Below, piece by piece: positions 7,639 to 15,814 of a DNA stretch of 64,000 nt. The position numbers and the translations under genes were made by a program. Numbering within the stretch: position 1 is the stretch's first letter; each line of letters starts with the position of its first letter. This DNA is from WHSW01 sp963740055 (GTDB taxonomy: Bacteria > Actinomycetota > Thermoleophilia > Solirubrobacterales > 70-9). The stretch spans positions 806,001-870,000 of the forward strand of contig CAVUCL010000005.1 of assembly GCA_963740055.1 (NCBI GenBank), written 5' to 3'. Under the pieces are notes generated by a model that did no database searches, was not told where the DNA came from, and saw only the letters and a program-made list of their open reading frames with translations.

Positions 7639-10600
7639 ATGGACTTCCGAATTCTCGGCTCGCTGGAGGTACTGGCCGGCGGGCGGCAGGTGCCGCTCGG
7701 GGGAGCGCAGCAGCGCGCCGTGCTCGCGATCCTGCTGCTTCACCGCCGCGAGGTGGTGTCGGTCGACCGGATCGCCGACGGGCTCTGGGGGGCGCGGCCA
7801 CCGGAGACCGCGACCAAGACCGTGCAGGTCTACGTCTCGCGGCTTCGCAAGGTCCTCGGCGACGAGGCGCTCGTGACCCGCGGCGGCGGCTACGCGCTCG
7901 ACCTGGGCGAGGACGAGGTCGACGCCGATCGCTTCGAACGCCAGGCTGCCGAGGGCCGCGCGGCCCTCGATCGCGGCGACGCTCGCGAGGCCGCAAAGCT
8001 GCTGCGGGCGGCGCTCGAGCTCTGGCGCGGTCCGCCGCTCTCGGATTTCGCCTACGAGTCGTTCGCCCATGGCGAAATCGCGCGGCTCGAGGAGCTGCGA
8101 CTGACCGCGCTCGAAGACCGGTCCGAGGCCGAGCTGGCGCTCGGACGCCACGCCGCGCTCGTTTCCGAGCTCGAGTCCCTGGTCGCCAAGCACCCGACGC
8201 GCGAGCGCACCCGCGGCCTGCTGATGCTGGCGCTTTATCGGTCCGGCCGCCAGGCCGAGGCGCTCGCGACCTACCGCGATGCGAGTCGAGTCCTCGATCA
8301 GGAGCTCGGACTCGAGCCCGGACCCGAGCTGCGCGAGCTCGAACGGCAGATCCTCGCCCACGACCCGGCGATCAAGCGTCCGCCGAACGGCGGGTCGACG
8401 GCCGAGCAGCGACGGCGGCGGCGAGGCGGCAGTGCTGGTCGCGTTCGGCGGTGGCCTGCTGCTCGCGGCCGCGGTCGCCGCGATCCTCGCGAGCAGCGGC
8501 GACGATGCGGCGCCCGCGAGCGCCAACAGCGCTCGGGGTGATCGATCCGGACTCCGATCAGCTCGTCGCCACGGTGTCGACCGGGGTCCAGCCCGCCGAC
8601 GTCTCGGCCGACGCGGAGAGCGTCTGGGTGGCGAACCGCGGCGACGACACCGTGAGCCGGATCGATCCGGAGACGAACGCGGTCGTGCGCACGACTCCGA
8701 CCGCGAGCGTCGGCGGAATGGCGGCCGGTGCCGGCGCGGTGTGGATCGGGGAGGGCCGCGGTGTGAGACTGCTTCGCCTCGACCCGGCGCTCGGGTCACT
8801 GCGCTCGATCCGGCTCGCCCCCGGTCCGGAGGTCTTCGATCTCGCCCTCTATCCGGTCGCCGCCGATGACCGCTCGGTCTGGGTCGGGAGGTCCGCCGGT
8901 GGCGTCGCTCGGGTCGATCCCGATGCCGAGCGGGTCGACGCTCGGGTCGCGCTCGGCAACAGCCCGAACTCGATTGCGATCGGCGAGGGCGGCGTCTGGG
9001 TCACTGACGACGTCGACAACACCGTGAGCCGGATCGATCCCGGCGGCACCCACACGGTCTCCGGCACCACCCCGGTCGGGCAGGAGCCGGCCTCGGTCGC
9101 CGCGGGCGAGGGCGCGGTCTGGGTCGCGAACAGCCTCGACGGCACCGTCTCGCGGGTCGATCCCGAGACGACCGCGGTGACCGACACGATCGCCGTCGGC
9201 GGGCGACCGACCGGCATCGCCGTTGGCGAGGCGGCGGTCTGGGTCGCGAACAGCCTCGACGGGACCGTCTCGCGCATCGACCCGGAGTCGAGCCAGGTCG
9301 CGGCGACGATCGCGGTCGGCGAAGCTCCGGAGGACGTGACCGTCGCCCACGACCGGGTCTGGGTTAGCGTGCAGCCGAGCGCCGCCCCGCTAGAGCCATC
9401 GGCGACGGCTGCCTCGGAGGACGTCGCCAGGGTGCTGACCTCCGATTCCGGGCCGATCGACCCTGCTCTGACCGGCGGCTTCGACGACTATCACCGCGCC
9501 AACCTGACCTGCGCGCTGCTCTACAACTACCCGGATCGCCCGTACCCGGTCGGCGCGCGCCTCGAGCCCGAGGTCGCCACCGGACCTCCCTCCGTCTCCG
9601 CCGGCGGGCGGGTGTACACGTTCGAGCTGCGCGACGACTTCCGCTTCTCGCCGCCGTCGGACGAGCCCGTGACCGCAACCGCGTTCGAGCGCGCGATCGA
9701 GCGTGGGCTGGAACCGGAGATGGGCTCGTACGCGGCCGAGCTCGCGAAAGACATCGTCGGCGCGCAGAAGTTCGCATCCGGTGAGACGCCGGACATCGCC
9801 GGGGTGGTCGCACAGGGCAAGACGCTGAGAATCGAGCTCGAGCGACCGGCGGCGAATTTGGTCGAGCGACTCGCGACCCCGTGGTTCTGCGCCGTGCCCC
9901 CCGATGCGCCGGTCGATCCCGAGGGCGTCGACCTGCTGCCCTCGGCGGGCCCGTACTACGTCGACTCGTACGTTCCCGATCGATCGATCGTCCTGCGCCG
10001 AAACCCCAACTACGCGGGCGCGCGACCGAGCGAGATCGCCGAGATCCGCTTCGAGCTCGGCGTCTCACTTGAGCGCGGGGTCGAGCGGGTCGAAGCCGGT
10101 GAGGCCGACTACGTGATCCTCGATCCGCTCGACGGAACGCCGCCGCCGCCGGACCTGTACCGCCGGCTCGCGTCGAGCTACGGACCGCGAAGCGAGGCTG
10201 CGCGTGCCGGACACCAGCAGCTTCTCACCCAGCCGGCGCCGATCCTCTACTACTTCGTCTTCAACCCCAACCGGGGCCCGTTCACCGACCCGCGGCTTCG
10301 CCAAGCGGTGAACTACGCGATCGATCGCCGGGCGCTCGCCGCGAACACCGGGATCGGGCAGCGCGGGAGGCCGACCGAGCAGTACATCCCGCCCGGAATG
10401 CCGGGATTCGAGGACGAGGCGATCTATCCGGTCGCGGGTGCCGACGTCGCCCGGGCGCGAGAGCTCGCCGGCGACGAGCGCCGCCGCGCGACGCTCTACA
10501 CCTGCGACTTCCCGGAGTGCACCCGTCACGCTGCGATCCTGCGTTCGAACCTGCGGGCGATCGGGATCGAGCTCGACGTGCGCCAGTTCCCGGTCGGAGA

Positions 10601-10967
10601 GTTCTTCGAGCGGGTACAGACGCCCGACGAGCCCTGGGATCTGACCTACTGGAACTGGATCTTCGACTACGCCGACCCGGCGACATTCATCAACGACCAG
10701 TTCGCGGAGGGCATGCAGCCACTGTCCCAGGCAGTCACCGACCCCGAGCTCGAACGGCGGATGGCCGCCGCGGCGCGGCTGACCGGCGACGAGCGCCTAC
10801 GGGCCTACGCCCGCCTCGACCGAGACCTCGCGGTCGAGGCGGCGCCGGCGGCGCCGTTCGCGAGCGGCACGATCACGCATCTGATCTCGGCGCGGATGGG
10901 CTGCCCGGTCCTGCATCCGATCTACGGCCTCGACCTTGCCGCGCTCTGCATCCGCGACGAGGACTGA
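7639..10967 (+). CDS. SARP/BTAD regulator - TM helix - beta-propeller - family 5 solute-binding fusion, two frame breaks
   Basis: Read with two one-base corrections this is a single protein of about 1108 residues. Residues 1-95 form an OmpR-like winged helix (MDFRILGSLEVLAGG; ETATKTVQVYVSRLRKVLG) and about 96-245 the BTAD helices typical of SARP activators. A single membrane helix (AVLVAFGGGLLLAAAVAAIL) follows, then about seven YVTN-like propeller blades (WVAN..DGTVSRIDPE repeats) and finally an SBP_bac_5 oligopeptide-type binding domain of about 500 residues. The frame changes at about 8408-8432 and again at about 8520-8535; at both sites one base is extra. The layout predicts a membrane one-component receptor: ligand bound outside, DNA bound inside. 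The ATG at 7639 is preferred over GTG at 7606 by homology to SARP starts. Confidence 0.75.
9114..9262 (+). repeat. 120-bp spaced near-identical propeller-blade repeat
   Basis: The 29-bp segment 9114-9142 recurs exactly at 9234-9262, 120 bp (40 codons) later, encoding the AVWVANSLDGTVSR core of two adjacent blades. Identity at DNA level, not only protein level, points to a recent blade duplication or gene conversion. Confidence 0.75.
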
Positions 10968-10972
10968 GCCGC

Positions 10973-11191
10973 TCAGCGCCGCCGCCGCGGGAGCGCGCCC
11001 TCGCGCTTCCAGCGCGACTCGGGGCGCGCCGGCCACAGCACCCAGATCACCACCCCGAGCGCGCTCAGCAGCAACCCCGCGGCGAGCCCGGCGCGCTCGG
11101 TGTAGCCCTTGCGCTCGGCGATCCAGGCGGCGGCGATCGCCGACGCGAGCCAGACCTCCGGGGTCGGGCGCGGGGACGAGCAGCGGCCGCT
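10973..11191 (-). pseudogene. C-terminal remnant of a small membrane protein
   Basis: On the minus strand, directly after the hydrolase stop and in the same frame, about 70 codons read VWLASAIAAAWIAER, then a hydrophobic helix AGLAAGLLLSALGVVIWVLW and a basic end (PESRWKREGALPRRRR, stop 10973). It looks like a real membrane-protein tail but has no ATG, GTG or TTG start. It may be a gene truncated when the neighbouring hydrolase gene arrived. Its family is not recognised. Confidence 0.35.
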
Positions 11192-11962
11192 CTAATCAAG
11201 CCGCGAGCCGGGGCGCAGCTCGGAGCAGAACTCTCGCAGAGCTTCGGCGAAGGTCGGGCTCACGGTCGGCTTCTCTTCGCAGGTCACCTGCATCGAGTCG
11301 GGGAAGGCCGAGGCGGCGGCCTCGTATCCCGCCTTGGTGAAGAGCAGGCACGGATCATGCTCGGCGAGCAGCAACGGCTTGCCCAGATCCCGCAGCACGT
11401 CCTCGATCCAGTCGCCCGGGTCGGTCATGTTCTCGCGCACATACGCCTGCGCCACCCCGGTGGGTATTCGCTCGAGCATGCGGTCCGCGAGCTCCTCGCC
11501 GTAGAACCCCTGCGTGATCTGAGTCAGGTGGCGCATGAACGTGCGGTCGTCGAGTTCGGCCACCTGAGCAAAGGCCAAGCCAACCTCGGCGTTGGTCGCG
11601 GGTGGATCCGCGTCGGGACTGAAGCTGAGACAGGCGTGCCCAAGCGCGAGCCCCTGGATCGCGTCCGGCCGGCGAGCCGCGAACTTCAGCGCCGCCGCGA
11701 TCGCGAACTCGTCGGCTGCGACGACGCATTCTTGCCATCCCAGCCGATCGACCTCTGCCGCCGCGCGCTCGGCCAGGGCCGCACTGGCATACGTGTCCGG
11801 CGGCGACTCGTCGCCCACGCCCGGGGCATCGAACACCGCGACCTCGGCCCACTCCTCGAGCTGTGGCCGAATCACCCACTCCAGCTCGCTGTAGCCAGGA
11901 AGGAGCAGCAGCCGCGGCCTGGCGGCGCCGTGATCGTGGCCGCTTGAGTTTGCCTGTGACAT
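11192..11962 (-). CDS. alpha/beta-hydrolase fold protein with degenerate nucleophile elbow
   Basis: A 256-residue protein whose N-terminal half follows the alpha/beta-hydrolase pattern: LLLLPGYSELEW in place of the HG loop, VAVFDAPGVGDES, and a helix after strand five. The nucleophile elbow reads VVAADEFAIAAAL where G-x-S-x-G is expected, so the Ser is replaced by Glu. No clear catalytic His is visible near the end. It is therefore probably a non-hydrolytic relative or binding protein. The ATG at 11962 (MSQANSSG) follows GATACT by 10 nt; a GTG 27 nt upstream is possible but would overlap that box. It is convergent with the SARP fusion across a membrane-protein remnant. Confidence 0.6.
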   Translation of the reverse strand: MSQANSSGHDHGAARPRLLLLPGYSELEWVIRPQLEEWAEVAVFDAPGVGDESPPDTYASAALAERAAAEVDRLGWQECVVAADEFAIAAALKFAARRPDAIQGLALGHACLSFSPDADPPATNAEVGLAFAQVAELDDRTFMRHLTQITQGFYGEELADRMLERIPTGVAQAYVRENMTDPGDWIEDVLRDLGKPLLLAEHDPCLLFTKAGYEAAASAFPDSMQVTCEEKPTVSPTFAEALREFCSELRPGSRLD

Positions 11963-11972
11963 GACCCGGTCC

Positions 11973-11978
11973 AGTATC
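11973..11978 (-). promoter_or_regulatory. leaderless-type -10 box GATACT
   Basis: GATACT ends 10 nt before the ATG at 11962 within GGCGAGATACTGG. Nearly the same segment precedes the SnoaL gene at 16207. Confidence 0.5.
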
Positions 11979-11999
11979 TCGCCCCGCACGCTGGGAGCC

Positions 12000-13304
12000 T
12001 CAAGAACCCCCTGTGTCGTGTGAGATAGTCGCCCGCGGATGCCCGGGCGCGGAATCCAGCACGTCGACCTCGCCGTCAGCGACGTCGATCGTTCGCTCGC
12101 CTTCTACACCGAGCTCCTGGGGCCGCTGGGCCTGAAGGAGGAGGAGCGCTATCCGACCTACCGGGGCACCGAGGAGGTCGTCTATCTGAGCTTCGGAGAC
12201 GAGTGGCTCGGCCTGCGTCCCGCCGACGGTGGCACCTTTCGCTACTACGGCGTCGGGCTCGAACACCTGGCGTTCGAGGTCGACACCACCGAGGAGGTGG
12301 ACGCCGCGCACGAGCGCTGTTCGCGGCGCGGCGATCGGATCCACCACCCGCCGGAGGAGGACTCCGACATCCCGGGCTACTACGCGTTCTTCGTCTTCGA
12401 TCCGGATGGACAGCGGATCGAGGTCTTCACTCCCGGGCACGGAGTGGTCGTCGCGCATCCACGGGTCCGGGTAGCGCATCATCTGCATCGACTCGCCAGG
12501 GCCGCTGCCGCCCTGCATCCCGCCTCCCGGCTCGGCGAACCCGGGGACGTCAGCCGGGACCAATGCGATACCCAGCCCGAGCACCAGCAGCGACAAGGCC
12601 ACGGCCCGCCGTGCTGCGGTCGGCCACGGCAGCAGCCGCTCCGCCGCGATGAACGCCGCGATCAGCGCCATCCACCCGAGGCTCATCACGCCGACGGCGA
12701 ACAGCGCCGCCATCAGTGCCCAGCAGCAGCCCAGGCACCAGGCCCCGTAGCGGATGCCCAGTTCGATCGCACCCGCGCGGCCGTCCCGCCAGCGCTCGGC
12801 GAGGACCGTCGTCGGGCTGCGGCACGCGGCCAGGCAGGCCCGCTTGGCCGGCGTCAGTTGGTAGACGGCCGCGGCCACGATCACGCCCGCGGTCACGTAC
12901 CGGCCCGACTCGTCCCAGGCGAGAAACGCCGGATCGAGGGAACGGACGAGCTCGAACAGCGTGTAGGCGACGAGGCCGGCCGCGGTCCAGACCAAGAGGT
13001 AGCCGCAGAGAAAGAGGGCGGTCGCGTCGGCCCGGGCGCCGCTGCCGTGGGCGAATGACTGGCCGCGAAGGCGGTCGTAGATCAGCACCGTCGGCGCCAC
13101 CGACGGGACCATCATCGCCGCCATCATCAGCACCCAGACGGTGACGTAGAAGCCGAGGCCCCCGAGCGCCATCCCCGGTATCGCCTCCATGCCCCCCATC
13201 CGGTCGCCGCTGACCAGCCAGGCGACGAGCGCGAGCGCCAGCAGCCCGCCGAGCAAGGCGAGCTGATCCGGGCGTTGCGCGGGGGCCGTCCGCAGCGAGG
13301 CCAC
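12000..13304 (-). CDS. DUF2182 polytopic membrane protein, conserved part 12440-13304
   Basis: A membrane protein with about six helices. The family landmark VWVLMMAAMMVPSVAPTVLIYDRL is near residue 55, followed by GYLLVWTAAGLVAYTLFELV, a CLAACRSP loop and the second landmark LGIRYGAWCLGCCWALMAALFAVGVMSLGWM. DUF2182 proteins are predicted metal-binding integral membrane proteins of unknown role. Conserved sequence ends near 12440 (about residue 288), but no stop occurs until 12000, so the frame runs antisense through the whole VOC gene. The real 3' end is probably hidden by a small rearrangement or indel. The start is taken as GTG 13304, 5 nt after the DUF899 stop, which implies co-transcription. 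Confidence 0.6.
   Translation of the reverse strand: MASLRTAPAQRPDQLALLGGLLALALVAWLVSGDRMGGMEAIPGMALGGLGFYVTVWVLMMAAMMVPSVAPTVLIYDRLRGQSFAHGSGARADATALFLCGYLLVWTAAGLVAYTLFELVRSLDPAFLAWDESGRYVTAGVIVAAAVYQLTPAKRACLAACRSPTTVLAERWRDGRAGAIELGIRYGAWCLGCCWALMAALFAVGVMSLGWMALIAAFIAAERLLPWPTAARRAVALSLLVLGLGIALVPADVPGFAEPGGGMQGGSGPGESMQMMRYPDPWMRDDHSVPGSEDLDPLSIRIEDEERVVARDVGVLLRRVVDPIAAPRTALVRGVHLLGGVDLERQVFEPDAVVAKGATVGGTQAEPLVSEAQIDDLLGAPVGRIALLLLQAQRPQELGVEGERTIDVADGEVDVLDSAPGHPRATISHDTGGS
12024..12029 (+). promoter_or_regulatory. leaderless-type -10 box GATAGT
   Basis: GATAGT ends 9 nt before the ATG at 12039 of the VOC gene. No Shine-Dalgarno is seen. Confidence 0.45.
12039..12474 (+). CDS. VOC (glyoxalase/dioxygenase) family protein, 3' end uncertain
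   Basis: One VOC module of about 137 residues: IQHVDLAVSDVDRSLAFYTELLG at the start, LEHLAFEVDTTEEVDAAHERC in the middle and YYAFFVFDPDGQRIEVFTPG at the end. His in IQHVD, His in LEHLAF and Glu in RIEVF are at the usual metal positions. No stop occurs where the domain ends; the frame stays open to 13058, antisense to the DUF2182 gene. A stop at 12472-12474 is reached only if one base is removed, so the given end is provisional. VOC proteins range from glyoxalases to antibiotic-resistance proteins, and nothing here fixes the substrate. Confidence 0.6.
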
Positions 13305-13309
13305 GCCGT

Positions 13310-14047
13310 TCAGTCCGGGTACTCGTCCTTGCGCCACGAGCGCGGCTCCTCGGGCTGGGGCTTCGGGGTCCGCTCGAGCAGCATGTTGAAGTGCGGCTGC
13401 ACGAACGGATCGGGCGCCATCACGGTGTACGTGTGGTAGATGGTGCCGTTGTCGCGCGCGAACGCGATGTAGCCCGGGCCCTCGCGGAGGCCGTCCTTGA
13501 GCTCCGCCCCGACCTGCTCGCCCCATTCGCGAAGCCAATCGGGCGGGCTCTCGATCATCTGCTTCACCTCGGGGATCTCGTTCGCCTGCTCCTCGGTAAG
13601 CGCGAGCCCGAAGTCCCAGGGGAAGTCGGTGTCGTACGTGGAGACATAGGGGAAGTCCCAGCCCATCCGCTGCTTGTAGGCGGCGAGCCGATCGATCGGC
13701 GCCCGCGAGAAGCAGAGGAAGGTCACGTCGCGCTTGTTCATGTGGATCAGCCCGCCGGAGAACTCGTCGCCGAGGCTCGTGCATCCGGGGCAGGCGCCGT
13801 TCGAGTAGTCGGGGCCGAACATGATGTTGTAGGCGAGCAGCTGCGAGCGGCCGTCGAAGAGCTCCGCCAGGGACTTCTTCCCGTCCTCGGTGTCGAACTC
13901 GTACTCCTTCTCGACCGGGACCCAGGGGAGCTCGCGCCGCTTCTCCCTGATCTGCTGGTTGAGCTCGGCGTGCTCGGACTCGAGCTTCGCCAGCTCGTCG
14001 CGCGCCGCCTGCCATTCCTCACGGGTTCCCACGTTGTGCTCGGCCAT
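13310..14047 (-). CDS. DUF899 thioredoxin-like protein, copy 1
   Basis: A 245-residue DUF899 protein (thioredoxin/AhpC-like fold). Key blocks are LPWVPVEKEYEFD, LAELFDGRSQLLAYNIMFG, a peroxiredoxin-like cysteine pair in NGACPGCTSLGDEFSG, then MNKRDVTFLCFSRAPIDRLAAYKQRMGWDFPYVS. The CxxC placement suggests thiol redox chemistry, but no member has an established reaction that I can cite with confidence. The ATG at 14047 is preferred because GAGGAG sits at proper spacing; ATG 14053 would abut that site. It is upstream of the DUF2182 gene in one operon, and its paralogue lies at 14284. Confidence 0.8.
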   Translation of the reverse strand: MAEHNVGTREEWQAARDELAKLESEHAELNQQIREKRRELPWVPVEKEYEFDTEDGKKSLAELFDGRSQLLAYNIMFGPDYSNGACPGCTSLGDEFSGGLIHMNKRDVTFLCFSRAPIDRLAAYKQRMGWDFPYVSTYDTDFPWDFGLALTEEQANEIPEVKQMIESPPDWLREWGEQVGAELKDGLREGPGYIAFARDNGTIYHTYTVMAPDPFVQPHFNMLLERTPKPQPEEPRSWRKDEYPD

Positions 14048-14147
14048 CGTCATCTCCTCGGTTGCTTACGTCACGCACGGGCGACCGAATGCACGGTACC
14101 CGTCCCACCGATAAGACAGGCGGCGCCGGCGAAACTCATCGCTCAGA

Positions 14148-14167
14148 GCGTCCGGAGGTCCGGACGC
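14148..14167. promoter_or_regulatory. 20-bp inverted repeat, possible operator
   Basis: GCGTCCGGA and its exact complement TCCGGACGC flank 2 bp. It lies 95 bp upstream of DUF899 copy 1 and 117 bp past the stop of copy 2, so it could be an operator of the former or a terminator of the latter. Confidence 0.45.
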
Positions 14168-14177
14168 CACGGGCGCC

Positions 14178-14220
14178 GAGCGGCGGTTTCCTACCGCCCG
14201 GCGGTACGAACCCGCCGCTC
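14178..14220. promoter_or_regulatory. nested palindromes between the two DUF899 genes
   Basis: TACCGCC-C-GGCGGTA (14192-14206) sits inside a wider pair GAGCGGCGG (14178-14186) / CCGCCGCTC (14212-14220). The inner one looks like a repressor site; the outer one could form a cruciform or a transcript hairpin. Confidence 0.45.
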
Positions 14221-14283
14221 GCGGGCGGTGGTCGTCGACGAGCCGGCGATGCTGGGCCAGCCCGACGCTCCAGCCGGCGGCGA

Positions 14284-15003
14284 TCAGTCGGGGGGCGACT
14301 CGCCGGCGTCGGCCGACGGCGGCGGTTCGTCGAACTCGTCGTGACGACGAAACCAGAATGAATCCGGCGCCTGCGGCCAGCCCTCGGGCGCGTCCTCGTC
14401 GTCGGACTGCCCACCGTAGGGCGTGAGGTTGAACATCGTCCAGATGCTGCCGATCTGCTGGACCATCCGTCCGTTCTGAAGGAAGTAGGTGCGATAGACC
14501 TGATCGCCGTCGCGAAGGAAGACGTTGAAGGCGAACCACTCGTCGACACCGAAGTCGGCGGAGAAGCGCTCGGTGCGGATCGTGTACCAGGGGATGTCGG
14601 TCCAACCCATCCGCTCGGCGTAGCCGCGCAGATTTTCCTGTGGCGCCGGCGAGACCATCGCGAAGGTGATGTCGCGGGAGTGCAGGAGGCCGAGCCGGGG
14701 GATGGCGTCGGCGACGGACGAACAGCCGACGCAGCCGGCGTCCGGCCAGCCCTGGACCCCTTCCTCGAAGAAGAACCGGTACAGGATGAGCTGACTGCGC
14801 CCGTCGAACAGCTCGAGCAGCGACAGGCTTCCGTCCGGCCCGTCGAAGTGGTAGTCGTGGTCCACTCGCACCATCGGCATTCGCTTTCGGGCGGCGCCGA
14901 GCTCGTGCATCGCGGCGCCGACCGCCGCCTCGCGCTCGGCCAACGAGGCCAGCGCCGTTTCCCATTCGGCCTCGGGGACGACGGGGGGTCGAGCGACGGT
15001 CAT
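14284..15003 (-). CDS. DUF899 thioredoxin-like protein, copy 2
   Basis: A 239-residue DUF899 protein, a diverged paralogue of the one at 13310-14047. Shared blocks are MPMVRVDHDYHFDGPDG, LLELFDGRSQLILYRFFFEEG, the cysteine pair in DAGCVGCSSVAD, ITFAMVSPAPQENLRGYAERMGW and the late aromatic block QIGSIWTMFNLTPYGG. It ends in an acidic tail rich in Asp, Glu and Pro. The ATG at 15003 is used. Both copies are on the same strand, separated by 236 bp filled with palindromes, which suggests separate control and not a simple tandem operon. The biochemical role is unknown. Confidence 0.8.
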   Translation of the reverse strand: MTVARPPVVPEAEWETALASLAEREAAVGAAMHELGAARKRMPMVRVDHDYHFDGPDGSLSLLELFDGRSQLILYRFFFEEGVQGWPDAGCVGCSSVADAIPRLGLLHSRDITFAMVSPAPQENLRGYAERMGWTDIPWYTIRTERFSADFGVDEWFAFNVFLRDGDQVYRTYFLQNGRMVQQIGSIWTMFNLTPYGGQSDDEDAPEGWPQAPDSFWFRRHDEFDEPPPSADAGESPPD

Positions 15004-15094
15004 TGCAGCGCAGTTTATGCGGCGATCGCCGGCAGACCCATCCCAGATTCCTGGGCTGGGTGAACGCCCTGAGCACGCGAAGCGCGCATGACAC

Positions 15095-15601
15095 CTAGGC
15101 CGCGAGGCGACGCTGCTTCGATGGAGATCGGGGCGGGCCGTCATGGAGCAACCTCGCTGCAACCTCTACGAGCAGGCGCTGGGCCTTTTTCGCTTCTGCT
15201 TCAGGGTTGGGTGCCGGCTCGATCCCGCGCGGGTACGCAACCAAGGCTCTGACCAGTCGGTCGGCCGTTCGGGCGAGGCTGAGAACTCGATTGTGCTTCA
15301 AGCCATGCTTCACGCCCCGCTGCGATTCGTGTGCATTGCGCTTGGCTCCGATGAAGGCTCCGAAGCCCCCCGCCTGCACGAGCCAAGACCGGCCACGCTC
15401 TGAGGGGTTGACGAGCATGTAGGCGATCACCCGCCGACCGTTGCCGCGGGGCGCACCCAAGGCCATTCCGCGCGCCCGGTCGGCACGCAGATTGGGCGGA
15501 AGGCCCTCGAGCTCGTCCACCCACCGGCGGACTGTGGAGTCCGCGTACAAGGGATACCCGAGCGCGAGCGTCGGGAGGGCCGCTGCGTAGGCGGCGTACA
15601 T
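15095..15601 (-). CDS. hypothetical protein in a decayed element
   Basis: A 168-residue open frame starting MYAAYAAALPTLALGYP, with a basic middle (RDRARG-type and NAHESQRGVKHGLKHNR segments) and a charged C-terminal helix (EAEAKKAQRLLVEVAARLL). No family is recognised. Third-codon GC is visibly lower than in neighbours, and it lies in the 15.1-17.1 kb stretch that ends in a recombinase remnant beside tRNA-Gly, so a foreign origin is plausible. An upstream TTG at 15679 is an alternative start. Whether it is expressed is uncertain. Confidence 0.4.
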   Translation of the reverse strand: MYAAYAAALPTLALGYPLYADSTVRRWVDELEGLPPNLRADRARGMALGAPRGNGRRVIAYMLVNPSERGRSWLVQAGGFGAFIGAKRNAHESQRGVKHGLKHNRVLSLARTADRLVRALVAYPRGIEPAPNPEAEAKKAQRLLVEVAARLLHDGPPRSPSKQRRLAA

Positions 15602-15685
15602 CGTGTCGCCGTGGCCGTCCGCGAGGCCGAACGGGCGAGGCCCCCGGTGTCTCGGGCTGTACTTCGAACGGGCCGGCAAGCGCCT

Positions 15686-15811
15686 CTAGGGCAACCGCGA
15701 GCTCTTCCGGACACATAGCCAGGGAGTCGCCGTCCCGTCCGAAGCTGCCCCGGTGATGCCGTCGGGCACCGCGTAGATGCCGCGCACGATCTCGACGTTC
15801 TCCTGCGACAT
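15686..15811 (-). pseudogene. truncated N-terminal copy of the adjacent SnoaL-like gene
   Basis: Forty-one codons starting MSQENVEIVRGIYAVPDG, whose first ten residues are identical to those of the SnoaL-like gene immediately upstream, then a divergent tail and a stop. It begins 4 nt after the stop of the full-length gene. It looks like the leftover of a tandem duplication. Confidence 0.5.
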
Positions 15812-15814
15812 CGT

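Noticed and set aside
7606..8541. A stand-alone 311-residue SARP protein
   Set aside because: Its last 30 residues are Arg/Gly-rich and unlike any SARP end, while the adjacent frame supplies a TM helix and then a long conserved extracellular part.
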